64,000 nucleotides of DNA, from contig CM072511.1 in assembly GCA_036898135.1 (NCBI GenBank), positions 47,179,081 through 47,243,080 of the forward strand, given 5' to 3'. The DNA is from Oncomelania hupensis. Its lineage: Eukaryota; Mollusca; Gastropoda; Littorinimorpha; Pomatiopsidae. The position numbers were made by a program, and so were the translations under genes. Shown one piece after another: positions 20,830 through 31,071 of this stretch. The stretch's first letter is position 1. The number at the start of each line of letters is the position of its first letter. Below the pieces are notes generated by a model that searched no databases, was not told the origin of the DNA, and was given only the letters and a program-made list of their open reading frames with translations.

Positions 20830-21957
20830 CTACCTCTATGATTTAATTTACACATACTATAGTCACTGAAAAAGAATTCTACATAAATCTTCCAACAGAT
20901 AAATAAATAAAACATTTCGCAAGCTTTAAACATACTGAAAAATTTAAATCACTTAATAGCTTAATGTTTTTCATTTCCACTGGTAGTAAAAAGTCAAAAT
21001 CAGTGCATTTAAACAGTTTATGAACCAGTGAAAAAGCACTATTACAAGAGCAAAAAATATTTTTACAAAACTTAGTTCGTAATGAATTTAAAAGAATTCT
21101 ATATGCTAATGTTACAACAGGTCTTGAAAAACCAACATGTAACGAATATTGGGGTGAATAATTGTATTTTTTTAAATTGCTTTTTCCAGTCTGCTGATTG
21201 CTTCTTTAGTAGATAAAGATATGTGAACAGTAACTGAATTCAAGTTCAGAGCACCATTCTTTGCCTCTCGATCTGCCCAATCATTAAAGATAAAACCACA
21301 GTGTGATGGTATCCAACAGAAATTAACTTCTGTTCCATTGATGATCAAACAATGAACAACATGTTTGATTTCATAAATTATTTCTTGTCGTTCCTTGCTA
21401 TTTGTAGTATTTAAAGCCTGTAAAACAGACCGTGAATCCACACACATTACTATACTATAGAAAGCAGTAGGCAAGCTAACAAGTTTATTTAAAGCCATTA
21501 AAATAGCTATCAATTCTGCTGTAAAAATTGAAAACCCTTTTCCTAAATGAAATGACTCACGTATTTTCAAATCGGGAATGACAAAAGCAGACCCCGCATT
21601 TTCTGATTCTAGTACCGAACCATCAGTGAAAATTTTTAAACTATTATTATATTTTTCATTTAAATTTATGCGAGCATCTATGGCTACCATATTTTTATCT
21701 GAATGTTTTGATACAGCACTATAATCATAATCAAAATTCGCCTTTTTTAATTCCCAAGGTGGGATAGGAGGTGTTATTACACGTGTAGCAACTGTTTCAT
21801 GAGTAATTTGACATTCCTGAAGAAGATCTTGTGTATAAGTTGCTATGGTAATAAGGCTTTTAATGTGTCTAGCTCTTTTAGGAAACTCAATATCAGATCT
21901 AATACAAAATTCATGTGTGGAATATAGTCTAGTAATAAAATCCAGAGATCTAGTCTA
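20638..21957 (-). mobile_element. 5'-truncated I/Nimb-like LINE, second copy
   Basis: Minus-strand LINE remnant. The coding part is 21172-21957, the 3' UTR about 20675-21171 (interrupted by a CT run at 20781-20827), and the terminal stem-loop 20647-20674, with TCAC-TTAG-GTGA inside GTCT/AGAC. It is better preserved than the copy at 17531. At its 5' end a 20-bp LINE segment is duplicated in tandem (21929-21951 and 21952-21976). Confidence 0.75.
21172..21957 (-). pseudogene. RNase H domain of an I/Nimb-like LINE ORF2
   Basis: An open frame of about 260 codons with no stop; a start ATG at 21690 lies inside it, but coding similarity runs upstream to about 21957. The first part (FCIRSDIEFPKRARHIKSL, then PPIPPWELKKANFDYDYS) links RT to RNase H. 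RNase H then shows LKIFTDGSVL (Asp), FTAELIAILMALNKL (Glu), MCVDSRSVLQAL (Asp) and WIPSHCG...NDWADREAK (Asp), so all four catalytic positions are present. APE endonuclease and RT are missing, so this is a truncated, non-functional fragment. Confidence 0.8.
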
Positions 21958-22031
21958 GTATTAAAATCCAGAGATTTTCTTTTCACTTTGTCACGACCGA
22001 TCTCTCACTTACAACGAGTCTGAGGTAATGT
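21954..22031. repeat. 80-bp unit shared with 19054-19134
   Basis: Nearly identical to the earlier block and in the same orientation relative to the adjacent LINE remnant. Two dispersed copies with a common LINE junction are more easily explained by duplication than by independent insertion. Confidence 0.6.
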
Positions 22032-22033
22032 GA

Positions 22034-22071
22034 ATCTTCTTCTTCTTCTTCTTCTTCTTCTTCTTCTTCTT
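22034..22071. repeat. (CTT)n microsatellite, left half
   Basis: A CTT tract split by the solo LTR at 22072-23588. It continues at 23589-23662. Confidence 0.95.
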
Positions 22072-23588
22072 TGTCACGTGGGGTTTATGGGCTCTGCACA
22101 ATGGAATTATGGACCCTCACGTTTATTCGGTGGGAACTGCTAGTAAGTCACCCTATGAATTACTTTAATAAATTTATTTGTTTAGCTCGTTCTGTGTTAA
22201 GGTTGGGGTACAGAAATAGATAGAAAAATGGTAAAAGAATACTGTCACACTAGCTTTCACACGGCTATGAATCATATGTAGTCCAGCCACTTGATAACAG
22301 TTAAAATCACACATTTATTTCTTCTACTCTATACAAGATTCTCTAAGTACTAATCTAACTTAAAAAGTCTCTTTCAATGCTAATAGTTCGATCGCTGATA
22401 GTCTAGGCAGCTGTTATTTCTTCCTCGGGCACTTGCTATTATATTTCATGTAGATTTGGACTACTGTGGTCCATTTTACAGTTTCTGAAGAGTTGGACTA
22501 CTGTGGTCCTGTTTTGATCAGGTTAAGTGCACTTTCGGAGAATACACTTAACTTTCTGATGGTGCGGTCGAAGTCCTTCTGTGAGGTAGCTTCTGGTACA
22601 CCTTTGTCGTTGTGTAGTTGGGTTCCCTTGCCACGCTGTGGGGTCTGACAGGGTGTTTTTCAGGGTAGCTCTTTCCGTCTTGTGCGGTAGAGGATACTCC
22701 GCCAACTTGTTTCTGTGGAGTGGGGTTCACAGGATAGCTCGGGATAGCTCGCCTGCTCGTCTGTAATATAAGAGACGAAATTCTGCACAACCCTGAATAA
22801 TCGGTTTGTGCAGAGCGTCTCACTGAAAGCCAAAGTAGCCCTCAGTGATAGCTCCACATCTCTATACATAAGCGACGAACATTCTGCTACTTCCGGGTTC
22901 CACTGGAATCTCAACTCTAAATTCCTATACATACATAAATATCAATCGTGTCTAACTATACACATCCAGAATTAATAATATTATAAACATTCAGTGGTAC
23001 AGTCACTGGTCTGCAAACATACATATAAGTTAAACAACAGTGGTTCCGTACGGGATACAACATGGCGGCGCAACCGGTCGTGTTTCGCCTCGTGGTAGGC
23101 TCTTCCACAAGGTCACGCAAATTCGGATTAATAATTCACATTTATGCATAGCAAATTCTTCAAACATAATTTCAACAATAATATAAATATATCACGATGA
23201 AACAGAAGGGTGTTCATTTACCTGTTTGACAAGTTCAGGCCAGTGGTGACTTGATAGAACTCTAAGATTCTAAAGTCCTGCTTCCTGGTCTATGAGTGAA
23301 GAGATTTCTCTAGCTGTGGAGATGTTGACTCTTCCTCGTCTCACACACGACTGATTCAAACTGCGCTAGGATCTGACACAGTAAAACTGCTCTACCCGCT
23401 AAGCTGAGCTCTCATTGGTTAAAACGGTCAAATTCAAAGCTCAAGTGCTGACTCACTACGCAGCGTGGGTCGGGCTCGCGGTGTGTACTTTAATTGCTGC
23501 TGTGTACTATACTGACTCTCTACTGTTACAAAGACTACACAAGGCTAAATAGTCAACAAGCAGAGTTAAAACTAGCCAGTTCATGACA
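22072..23588 (-). repeat. Solo LTR, Gmr1-like family, group B
   Basis: A 1517-bp LTR (plus-strand start TGTCACGTGG, end TCATGACA) flanked by TTCTT on both sides. The flanks are CTT microsatellite, so the TSD is consistent but partly forced by the repeat. It is co-linear with the element 2 LTRs in opposite orientation. Its stem-loop is at 22772-22821. Confidence 0.88.
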
Positions 23589-23760
23589 TTCTTCATCTTC
23601 TTTTTCTTCTTCTTCTTCTTCTTCTTCTTCTTCTTCTTCTTCTTCTTCTTCTTCTTCTTCTTCCCCATCCATCTTCTTCTCCTCATCCTTTTTCCTTCTT
23701 CTTCTCCGTCACGTCCTCCTCCTCCAACTTCTTCCCATCGGCCTTCTTCTTCTCCTTATT
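23589..23760. repeat. (CTT)n microsatellite and pyrimidine-rich tail
   Basis: CTT repeats to about 23662, then degenerate CTT/TCC sequence to about 23760. This is the right half of the tract split by the solo LTR. Confidence 0.9.
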
Positions 23761-23762
23761 GC

Positions 23763-24577
23763 AACAAGTTGTAGAACTTTTCTCACACAGTTATCTTCCC
23801 GTGATGTCTTATTGAGATGTCAGATGTAGACCTGGCTGCCATTTGTATTAAAAGTTTTTTTTCCTCGCTCTATCGCTGTCCTTGTCTCTCTACCATTGCT
23901 CTTAATCACAGCCTTTCTTCTTAACTGGAATTTTCCGCATCACCCCTTTTTGCATTTTGCAAACATATCTGAAACATATCTTAAAATACTTTAAATAATC
24001 GATGGGAATGAGAACGAACCAAACGTCTGTCGGTCAGTCCGTCCGCCTGTCTGTCCGTTGAAAGCCATTCCTCAAGATCCACGGAACGGATTATGACCAA
24101 ACTTCATTAGGAACATTACATAGGTTAGTGGCGGCCTCCCGTCCCATCATATTTGCTTTACCACAAATGTCAAGGTCACTTGAGGCATTTTGTTGCTAAA
24201 TACGCTGTGGTCAATATCTCAAAGACTGCTGAAGCCATTTTGTTGAGTTTTGGTATTCTAAAACCGTTTTGCACTGTATCTAAACATTGGATGATTCGCT
24301 TTTGATAATTGTTTGCAGATGGTTTAGATAATGGCCTATCATTTCATATATTCTTTTTGCTTTGTTAGAATAATGCCGAATCACAAAACCGCCAAGCAAT
24401 TGGCACTTTAATTGAAAACGCTCTGTTTGTCTGGAAATACACGTGAATGCTTGCCATCTTGTTTATAATGTTTCAGACAACAATGAGAATAAGTCTTACC
24501 TTTCTCGTTTTCTATTTTCTTTAAACGGGTTTCTTTACCTCACTTACTGATATAGGCTACAGCACTTTCTCATTTAG
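23763..24577. other. No gene recognised; degenerate GTCC motif
   Basis: Contains a CTGTC/GTCC-rich string (24028-24060) followed by text of the kind seen in dispersed invertebrate repeats. I cannot assign it to a family. Confidence 0.4.
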
Positions 24578-25000
24578 AGTACTGACAGGACTGATCACAT
24601 CACTCCACTCCTTCGCTCACTCCACTGGATTCCCATACCACAAATAATTCTTTACAAAATCTGTCTTTTCTGTTACAAGTGTCTCTATTACTCCGCTTCT
24701 TCATACCTTGCCAATAATGTCCTACGTTACACTCCCGCTCGCAACTTGCTATCTTCATCCGAAACACTCCTCAGGATACCCCGCCACAAATTGTCATCTG
24801 TTGGTTCTAGATCTTTTTCTGTCTTTGGACCAACTGCCTGGAATTTATTACCACTTTCTCTCCGCAGCATACCGACTATCAACACCTTCAAAGCAAACTC
24901 AACGCTAATTTCTTCTCTAAAGTCATCTCCTGATTTGTTCTGTCTTCAAATGTCTTCTTATATATATATTATTGTAATTACTAGGAGCTTCTGTGGGTGA
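24578..25000 (+). pseudogene. C-terminal fragment of a CR1/L2-like LINE ORF2
   Basis: The frame is open from 24578 to the stop at 24998-25000. It reads HITPLLRSLHWIPIPQIILY, YKCLYYSASSYLANN, YTPARNLLSSSETLLRIPRH and then FGPTAWNLLPLSLR. This is the characteristic extreme C-terminus of CR1/L2/jockey-group reverse transcriptase proteins (HWLPV...YK...L...PRTK...FS..GP..WN.LP). No RT catalytic region is present, so the copy is 5'-truncated. No clear TSD was found. Confidence 0.75.
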
Positions 25001-25921
25001 AGATGTTAGGGAAATGACGATGAGAGCATTTGTAATGGAATTAGGGAAAGGGGGACATGAAGATGCATGATATGAAGACATGAAGATGCATGACCTGAAG
25101 ACATGAAGATGGATAATGATTACTTTTTGTACCATCCGCAAATGAAGTTGAACTGTGTGTGATTTATTGTATGCTTTCATGTTTTATACCGAGGAAGCGT
25201 TTTCTTTTCTTCTTCTTTTTTTTAAAAAGTAAAGGTGAACATTTTGAGAACTGTATACGAGTTGACTGGGATTTTTTCCCCTTGCCTTCTGCTATGAAGA
25301 TTCATGTTTATAGTGGTCATTCTATTCTTGGAAGAGGATTGAAAGGGTGAAATGGTTGAAGTGCAGGTTATTGCTGGCCCAAACATATCTAACTCAAGCC
25401 GCACGAGGTGCTTCTTTTAACTACTCCAGGAAACGGATCACAATCCTTGGCCAGTGGGGATGGGAAAGGAAAGGGACCTAGTGCTAGATGTATGTAGTTA
25501 TATCACTGGCACTCACCCGTTTAGGCCAAGAGCTTCCAGATCTTTAACATCCGTGCGATGGAATGCCTGCATGCACAGACAAGGTCTCGGATTATATTCT
25601 CATCAGAAGGAGTAGGAAGCTTTTTCCCTGTGTATCAGGGTCATGGCGTTGTTTGTTGGTTTGTTTGTTTCCGGCAATCCAGGTCGTTTACCTTGAACTT
25701 TGGAACCATCGCCTTTAATCGTTCTAAAAACACCCTGTCTAAGTCTCCTCTCTGAAAATCCTTATCGGGAAGAGAGGGGACTATAAACTGATACATACAT
25801 ACATACATACATACGCCTTTAATATTATCGCTTAACATTAAGTGCTTCAATTGTTTTGCCAACGCTTACCGCCACTTAGCCAACTGTGCCCTCAAGAGAT
25901 CATCGGCTTTGTGATGGCCTT
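25001..25921. other. No gene recognised
   Basis: Includes a short tandem repeat built on CATGAAGATGCATGA near 25055-25110 and a CATA run at 25794-25815. The final five bases, GCCTT (25917-25921), are the left TSD of element 2. Confidence 0.45.
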
Positions 25922-27444
25922 TGTCATGAACTGGCTAGTTTTAACTCTGCCTATGAATATTCAGCCTTGTGTAGTAATTGTAACATTAGAGAAAGGAGTG
26001 TATTACACAGCAGCAATTAATGTACACAGCAGACCACACACGGCGAGCGAGCCACCCACATCGCAGTGACTCAGCTCTTGAACTTTGAATCTGACCGTTT
26101 TTAACCAATGAGAGAGCAGGCTAAGCGGGTAGAGCAGTTCTGACTGTGTCAGATCTTAGCGCAGTTTGAATCAGTCGTGTGTGAGACGAGGTAGAGTCAA
26201 CATCTCCACAGCTAGAGAAATCTCTTCACTCATAGACCAGGAAGCAGGACTTTAGAATCTTAGAATTCTCTCAAGTCATCACGGGCCTGAACTTGTCAAA
26301 CAGGTAAATAAACACCCTTCTGTTTCATCGTGATATATTTATATTATTGTTGAAATTATGTTTGTGGAATTTGCTATGCATAAATGTGAATTGTTAATCC
26401 GAATTTGCGTGACCATGTGGAAAAGCCGAACACGTGGCGACACACGACCGGTTGCGCCGCCATGTTGCATACCATATGGAACCACTGTTGTTTAACTTAT
26501 ATGTATGTTTGCAGACCAGTGGCTGTACCACTGAATGTTTATAATATTATTAATTCTGTATGTGTATAGTTAGACACGATTGATAGTTATGTATGTATAG
26601 GAATTTAGAGTGAGTTTCCAGTGGACCCCGGAAGTAGCAGAATGTTCGTCGCTTATGTATAGAGATGTGGAGCTATCACTGAGGGCTACTTTGGCTTTCA
26701 GTGAGACGCTCTGCACAAACCGATTATTCAGGGTTGTGCAGAATTTCGTCTCTTATATTACAGACGAGCAGGCGAGCTATCCTGTGCGTCCCACTCCACA
26801 GAAACGACGAGTTGGTTGCGGAGACTCTACCGCACAAGTCGGAAAGAGCTACCCGAAAAAACACCCTGTCAGACCCCACAGCGTGGCAAGGGAACCCAAC
26901 TACACAACGACAAAGGTGGACCAGAAGCTACCTCACAGAAGGACTTCGCACGCCCCATCTAGCAGTTAAGTGCAAAAACGAAGGTGCACTTAAACTGATC
27001 AAAACAGGACCACAGTAGTCCAACTCTTCAGAAACTGTAAAACGGACCACAGTAGTCCAAATCTACATGAGATATAATAGCAAGTGCCCGATGAAGATAT
27101 AACAGCTGCCTAGACTATCAGCGATCGAACTATTAGCATTAACTGAGACTTTTTAAGTTAGATTAGTACTTAGAGAATCTTGTATAGAGTAGAAGAAATA
27201 AATGTGTGATTTTAACTGTTATCAAGTGGCTGGACTACATATGATTCATAGCCGTGTGAAAGCTAGTGTGACAGTAATCTTTTACCATTTTTCTATCTAT
27301 TTCTGTACCCCAACCTTAACACAGAACGAGCTAAACAAATAAATTTATTAAAGTAATTCATAGGGTGACTTACTAGCAGTTCCCACCGAATAAACGTGAG
27401 GGTCCATAATTCCATTGTGCAGAGCCCATAAACCCCACGTGACA
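25922..27444 (+). repeat. 5' LTR of element 2 (group B)
   Basis: Runs from TGTCATGAAC to CCACGTGACA. An AATAAA signal is at 27197-27202. The likely promoter is around CTTATGTATAGAG near 26650, about 50 nt before the stem-loop. The U3 part differs strongly from element 1, while blocks downstream of the promoter are conserved. Confidence 0.95.
26703..26752 (+). promoter_or_regulatory. Conserved LTR stem-loop (TAR-like position), group B copy
   Basis: Stems are GAGACG/CGTCTC, CTGCACA/TGTGCAG and ACC/GGT around a 10-nt loop (GATTATTCAG), with the same internal loop as group A. Other group B copies are at 36702-36751, 22772-22821 (minus) and 42839-42888. All stem bases are identical in groups A and B, although the surrounding LTR differs. 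Confidence 0.65.
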
Positions 27445-27451
27445 CTTTAAT

Positions 27452-27468
27452 TGGCGAGCCTGCCAGGA
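27452..27468 (+). promoter_or_regulatory. Primer binding site of element 2, tRNA-Arg
   Basis: TGGCGAGCCTGCCAGGA begins seven bases after the 5' LTR. Its complement gives a T-stem strand, acceptor strand, G and CCA as expected for tRNA-Arg(ACG), 17 matching bases by recall of animal tRNA sequences. The match is long enough to be convincing, but it should be checked against the host tRNA set. Confidence 0.7.
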
Positions 27469-27643
27469 TCTGTGTATAATAGGAATTGGGTATAACCGGA
27501 TCTAAGTACAATAAAATTAGATAACAGTAGAAGTAGAATAACTTAGAATAGTGTAAGGGTATAACACTGATCAGTTTTGGTGCACTATTCTTTAGTTAAA
27601 AACTTTTTTGCTTCAAATATTTTTGTGTCTGTATGTTGCATTG

Positions 27644-30600
27644 ACGCTTCCGGTAAGATGGCGCCGATACAGGGCGACAAGATGTTGGTTGTGTGTTTTG
27701 GACTGATAGTGTTGTGTATCTGCTTCGAAAGGACTGTATGTGTGCTAAAATATTCAAGAGAACATCTACTTTTCATCCGTGATTTTGCGGACTGTGAGTA
27801 CAGACCAGAACTTTTCACTTTTCCATTCGACATTCTTCATACACACGCCGGCGCGTATCAAAACCACGTGGAAGCTTCGCCCGGTCGCCGCACACGCAAG
27901 AGAGGTAAACGAGCTGGCGTGCTCGTTCGTTTTCGCCAACGCGCCTCACGCCCTCCCCTCCCTGCCATCTGTTTGTCAAATGTAAGATCCCTAGACAACA
28001 AGAAAGATGAGTTGCGCTACCTGATAAACATTCAAAGAGACTTTACTGATTGTTCGGTATTTTGCTTCACGGAAACGTGGTTGTCTCCCTCTACTCCCGA
28101 CGCTGCAGTACAACCCGACGGCTTTTCGCTTCATCGCGCCGATCGCACGCCTGACGATTCACAGAAAAAGTCAGGTGGCGGCATTTGTTTTATGATCAAC
28201 GACCGATGGTGTACAGATGTGTCTATCTTATCCAAACACTGTGCACCCAACCTTGAAACTCTCACTGTAAAGTGTCGACCCTTCTACCTTCCACGAGAGT
28301 TTTCCTCCATTGTTTTGGTTGGCGTCTACGTCCCTGACAAAGCGCACGCTACTTCTGCCATCAAAGAACTTTCCAAACAGATCACAAACATTGAAAATTC
28401 ACACCCTGACTGTCACATTATCGTTCTGGGTGATTTCAACCATGCTGACTTGAGAAAACAACAGCCCAAGTTTAAACAACACGTCAAATGTGCAACGAGA
28501 GAGAAAGCGACCCTTGACCTATGCTACAGCACAATTAGCGGCGCTTACCGCTCTATACCCCGCCCCCCACTCGGCCGATCTGATCACGTGATGGTGTTCC
28601 TTCTTCCCTCCTACCGCCAGAAACTAAAGTCAGGCAAACCACAGGTCCGTACTGTCAAGCGCTGGAATCAAGACTCTATCCAGGAACTACAGGCGTGTTT
28701 TGACTGTACGGACTGGCAGGCACTGACCACCTCCTGTGCTGACATCCATGAGCAAGCTGATGTGGTAACTTCCTACATTAGTTTCTGTGAACAAGGCTGC
28801 ATTCCAACAAAAGAAGTCAGATCTTGGCCAAATGACAAGCCATGGTTCAACAACAGCCTCAAGTCAAGCCTGAGAGCAAAGGAAGAAGCTCATAGAAGCG
28901 GCGACAAGATCAGCTACAAAAGGGCCAAATATGAGTTAGAAAAGGCCATCAGACGTGCAAAGTGGGATTATAAGAAAAAGCTAGAGGCCCACTTTCAGTC
29001 CAACAACATCAGGGCAGTTTGGCAAGGTCTGCAAACCATCACTGACTACAAGAAGAAAGGACGCCAAGCTGATGCTGACGACAAGCAGCTCCCAGATAAG
29101 CTGAACGAGTTCTATGCCAGATTCGACAGACAGAACACCATCCCTGTCACAGTCTCCCCTCCTGATTCCGCTTCCCACCAGCCTCCACCTTTCACCATCA
29201 CAGAGTCGGAGGTGGAGTCTCTCTTCAAGAGGCAGAACAGCAGAAAGGCAGGTGGGCCTGACGGAGTATCAGCCCCCACTCTCAAACACTGCTCCTCCCA
29301 ACTGGCTCCAGTTTTTACCCAGATTTTCAACTCCTCCCTTCTCTTGTCCACTGTCCCCCGCTGTTTCAAGACCTCCACCATCGTACCTGTTCCCAAGAAA
29401 CCCCAAATTAGCTCCCTCAATGACTACCGCCCTGTGGCCCTGACCTCGTTGGTGATGAAAGTGCTGGAGCGCCTGGTACTCAAGCACCTCCAGTCCGCTA
29501 CCAAGGGCAAACTGGACCCGTGCCAGTTTGCTTACCAAGCTAACCGGTCTGTCGACGATGCCGTCGCCCTGGCCCTTCACTTCATCCTCCAGCAGCTAGA
29601 AACCCCTAATCGCTACGCCCGCCTCCTCTTCGTAGACTACTCGTCTGCTTTCAACACCATCGTCCCCCAGACCCTGTTCGACAAGCTTCAGCTCTTCAAC
29701 CTCTCCCCCTCCATCTCTTTCTGGATTCTGAGCTTCCTCCTCAACCGCCCCCAGTCAGTGAAAATAGGCAGCAACATCTCGCAGTTCCTGACCCTGAGCA
29801 CAGGCGCACCCCAGGGGTGTGTCCTGTCTCCTTTTCTATACTGCCTGTACACCAACGACTGCACCTCCCATCACGAGTCAGTTCAACTCGTAAAGTTTGC
29901 CGATGACACCACCGTTGAGGGCATCATATCCAATGGAGATGAGTCAGCCTACAGGCAGGAAGTCGACCTGCTGGTGTCATGGTGCAATTACACCAGTCTC
30001 GAGTTGAACGCCTCCAAGACCAAAGAGATGGTGATCGACTTTCGTCGGAACGCCACTCCCATTGAACCCCTCTTCATCAACGGCCAGCCCATCGAGACAG
30101 TTGAGTCATTCAAGTTTCTGGGCTCACTCATTTCCTGCGACCTCACCTGGGATCTCAATACCGACTCCATCATCAAGCGAGCACAGCAGAGGATGTACTT
30201 TCTCAGGCAGCTGAAAAAATTTGGCCTGAGGAAGGAAATCCTCACCCAGTTCTACCGCTCTGTGGTAGAAAGTGTTCTAACATTTTCCATCTGTGTGTGG
30301 TATGGGGGTGCATCCCAACAACAGAAAGAAAAACTAGACCATATTGTCTCCACTGCCAGCAAGATCATTGACACCGATCTCCCATCTCTGGCCTCCATCT
30401 ATACCAAACGCCTGATGAGCAGAGCCAGAAAGATAGTGGATGATGCCTCCCACCCCGGATACCACCTCTTCGAGCTGCTTCCTTCTGGCAAAAGGCTCAG
30501 AACTATGAAGACCCGTACCTGCCGCTTCAAGAACAGTTTTTTCCCACAAGCAGTGTCAAACCTCAACTCCTTGTCTGGCACCCGATGATCCCTGACTATC

Positions 30601-31071
30601 TCAGTGACTTATGCATAAGAGAGAGAGAGAAAGAAAAAGAGAGAGAGAGAGTGAGAGAGAAAGAGGGAGGGAGGGAGGGAGGGAGAAGTGTGTGAAAGAA
30701 AGACAGAAAGAAAGAGAGGAAGAGAGAGTCAGAGAGAGAGAGAGTGAGTAGAGGAAGTGATAGAGAGAGAATTTATAGATGTATGTAGAGTGTGTAAGAT
30801 AAGAGAAGAGAATTGAGAGAGCGAGAGATAACGTGTGTGTGGATGTGTGTGTATTATTCTATATTTGATTTGATCATTCTGTTTCTACTATATTCCAGTC
30901 AGTTTTATTCCTAGTCTTGTATGAGTGTGTCAGCAAGTGGATGGTTGTGCGTAGGTGTGGTTGGCTTTGTTATTGTGTTTTGTATAAATATGTGTGCCAA
31001 CATCAAAGTGTATTCCTCGTGCTTGTCACCTGGCGAAATAAAGTTCTGTTATCTGTTATCTGTTATCTGTT
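27644..31071 (+). mobile_element. Near-full-length APE-type LINE (jockey/CR1 group) nested in element 2
   Basis: The LINE interrupts the leader of element 2 and is flanked by ATTG (27640-27643 and 31072-31075). Element 1 has the uninterrupted sequence at the equivalent place (plus strand near 12770-12790), with ATTG present once, so both boundaries are exact. It starts 14 bases before the ATG, carries one long ORF, then a purine-rich 3' UTR (30610-30830), AATAAA near 31037 and a tail of about four CTGTTAT units. Confidence 0.92.
27658..30588 (+). CDS. LINE endonuclease-reverse transcriptase (976 aa, intact)
   Basis: The start is the ATG in AAGATGGCGCC; the same frame continues 27 codons upstream into the host element and has no ATG there. 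N-terminal region, residues 1-100, then an APE endonuclease: SNVRSLDNKKDEL, CFTETWLS with the catalytic Glu, GDFNHAD, and RSDHVMV at its end (to about residue 320). The RT domain (about 520-800) shows PVPKK, DYRPVALTSLVMKVLERLV, QFAYQANRSVDDAV, LFVDYSSAFNTI, GAPQGCVLSPFLY and the catalytic FADD at 747-750. There is no RNase H. No stop or frameshift is seen, so the copy may be competent. There is no ORF1, either because the family lacks it or because the copy starts just before ORF2. It resembles a LINE common in fish genomes. The exact clade is not certain. Confidence 0.9.
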   Translation: MAPIQGDKMLVVCFGLIVLCICFERTVCVLKYSREHLLFIRDFADCEYRPELFTFPFDILHTHAGAYQNHVEASPGRRTRKRGKRAGVLVRFRQRASRPPLPAICLSNVRSLDNKKDELRYLINIQRDFTDCSVFCFTETWLSPSTPDAAVQPDGFSLHRADRTPDDSQKKSGGGICFMINDRWCTDVSILSKHCAPNLETLTVKCRPFYLPREFSSIVLVGVYVPDKAHATSAIKELSKQITNIENSHPDCHIIVLGDFNHADLRKQQPKFKQHVKCATREKATLDLCYSTISGAYRSIPRPPLGRSDHVMVFLLPSYRQKLKSGKPQVRTVKRWNQDSIQELQACFDCTDWQALTTSCADIHEQADVVTSYISFCEQGCIPTKEVRSWPNDKPWFNNSLKSSLRAKEEAHRSGDKISYKRAKYELEKAIRRAKWDYKKKLEAHFQSNNIRAVWQGLQTITDYKKKGRQADADDKQLPDKLNEFYARFDRQNTIPVTVSPPDSASHQPPPFTITESEVESLFKRQNSRKAGGPDGVSAPTLKHCSSQLAPVFTQIFNSSLLLSTVPRCFKTSTIVPVPKKPQISSLNDYRPVALTSLVMKVLERLVLKHLQSATKGKLDPCQFAYQANRSVDDAVALALHFILQQLETPNRYARLLFVDYSSAFNTIVPQTLFDKLQLFNLSPSISFWILSFLLNRPQSVKIGSNISQFLTLSTGAPQGCVLSPFLYCLYTNDCTSHHESVQLVKFADDTTVEGIISNGDESAYRQEVDLLVSWCNYTSLELNASKTKEMVIDFRRNATPIEPLFINGQPIETVESFKFLGSLISCDLTWDLNTDSIIKRAQQRMYFLRQLKKFGLRKEILTQFYRSVVESVLTFSICVWYGGASQQQKEKLDHIVSTASKIIDTDLPSLASIYTKRLMSRARKIVDDASHPGYHLFELLPSGKRLRTMKTRTCRFKNSFFPQAVSNLNSLSGTR

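Noticed and set aside
26701..27018. A small protein (reads RRSAQT...LCRISSLILQTSRRA) encoded in every Gmr1-like LTR
   Set aside because: The frame begins at GTG, not ATG, and after about 30 codons groups A and B encode unrelated residues. Conservation of the first 50 nt is better explained by the stem-loop there.
27577..27657. An N-terminal extension of the LINE protein by 27 residues
   Set aside because: Those codons lie partly in the host LTR element leader, have no ATG, and precede the LINE boundary fixed by the empty site in element 1.
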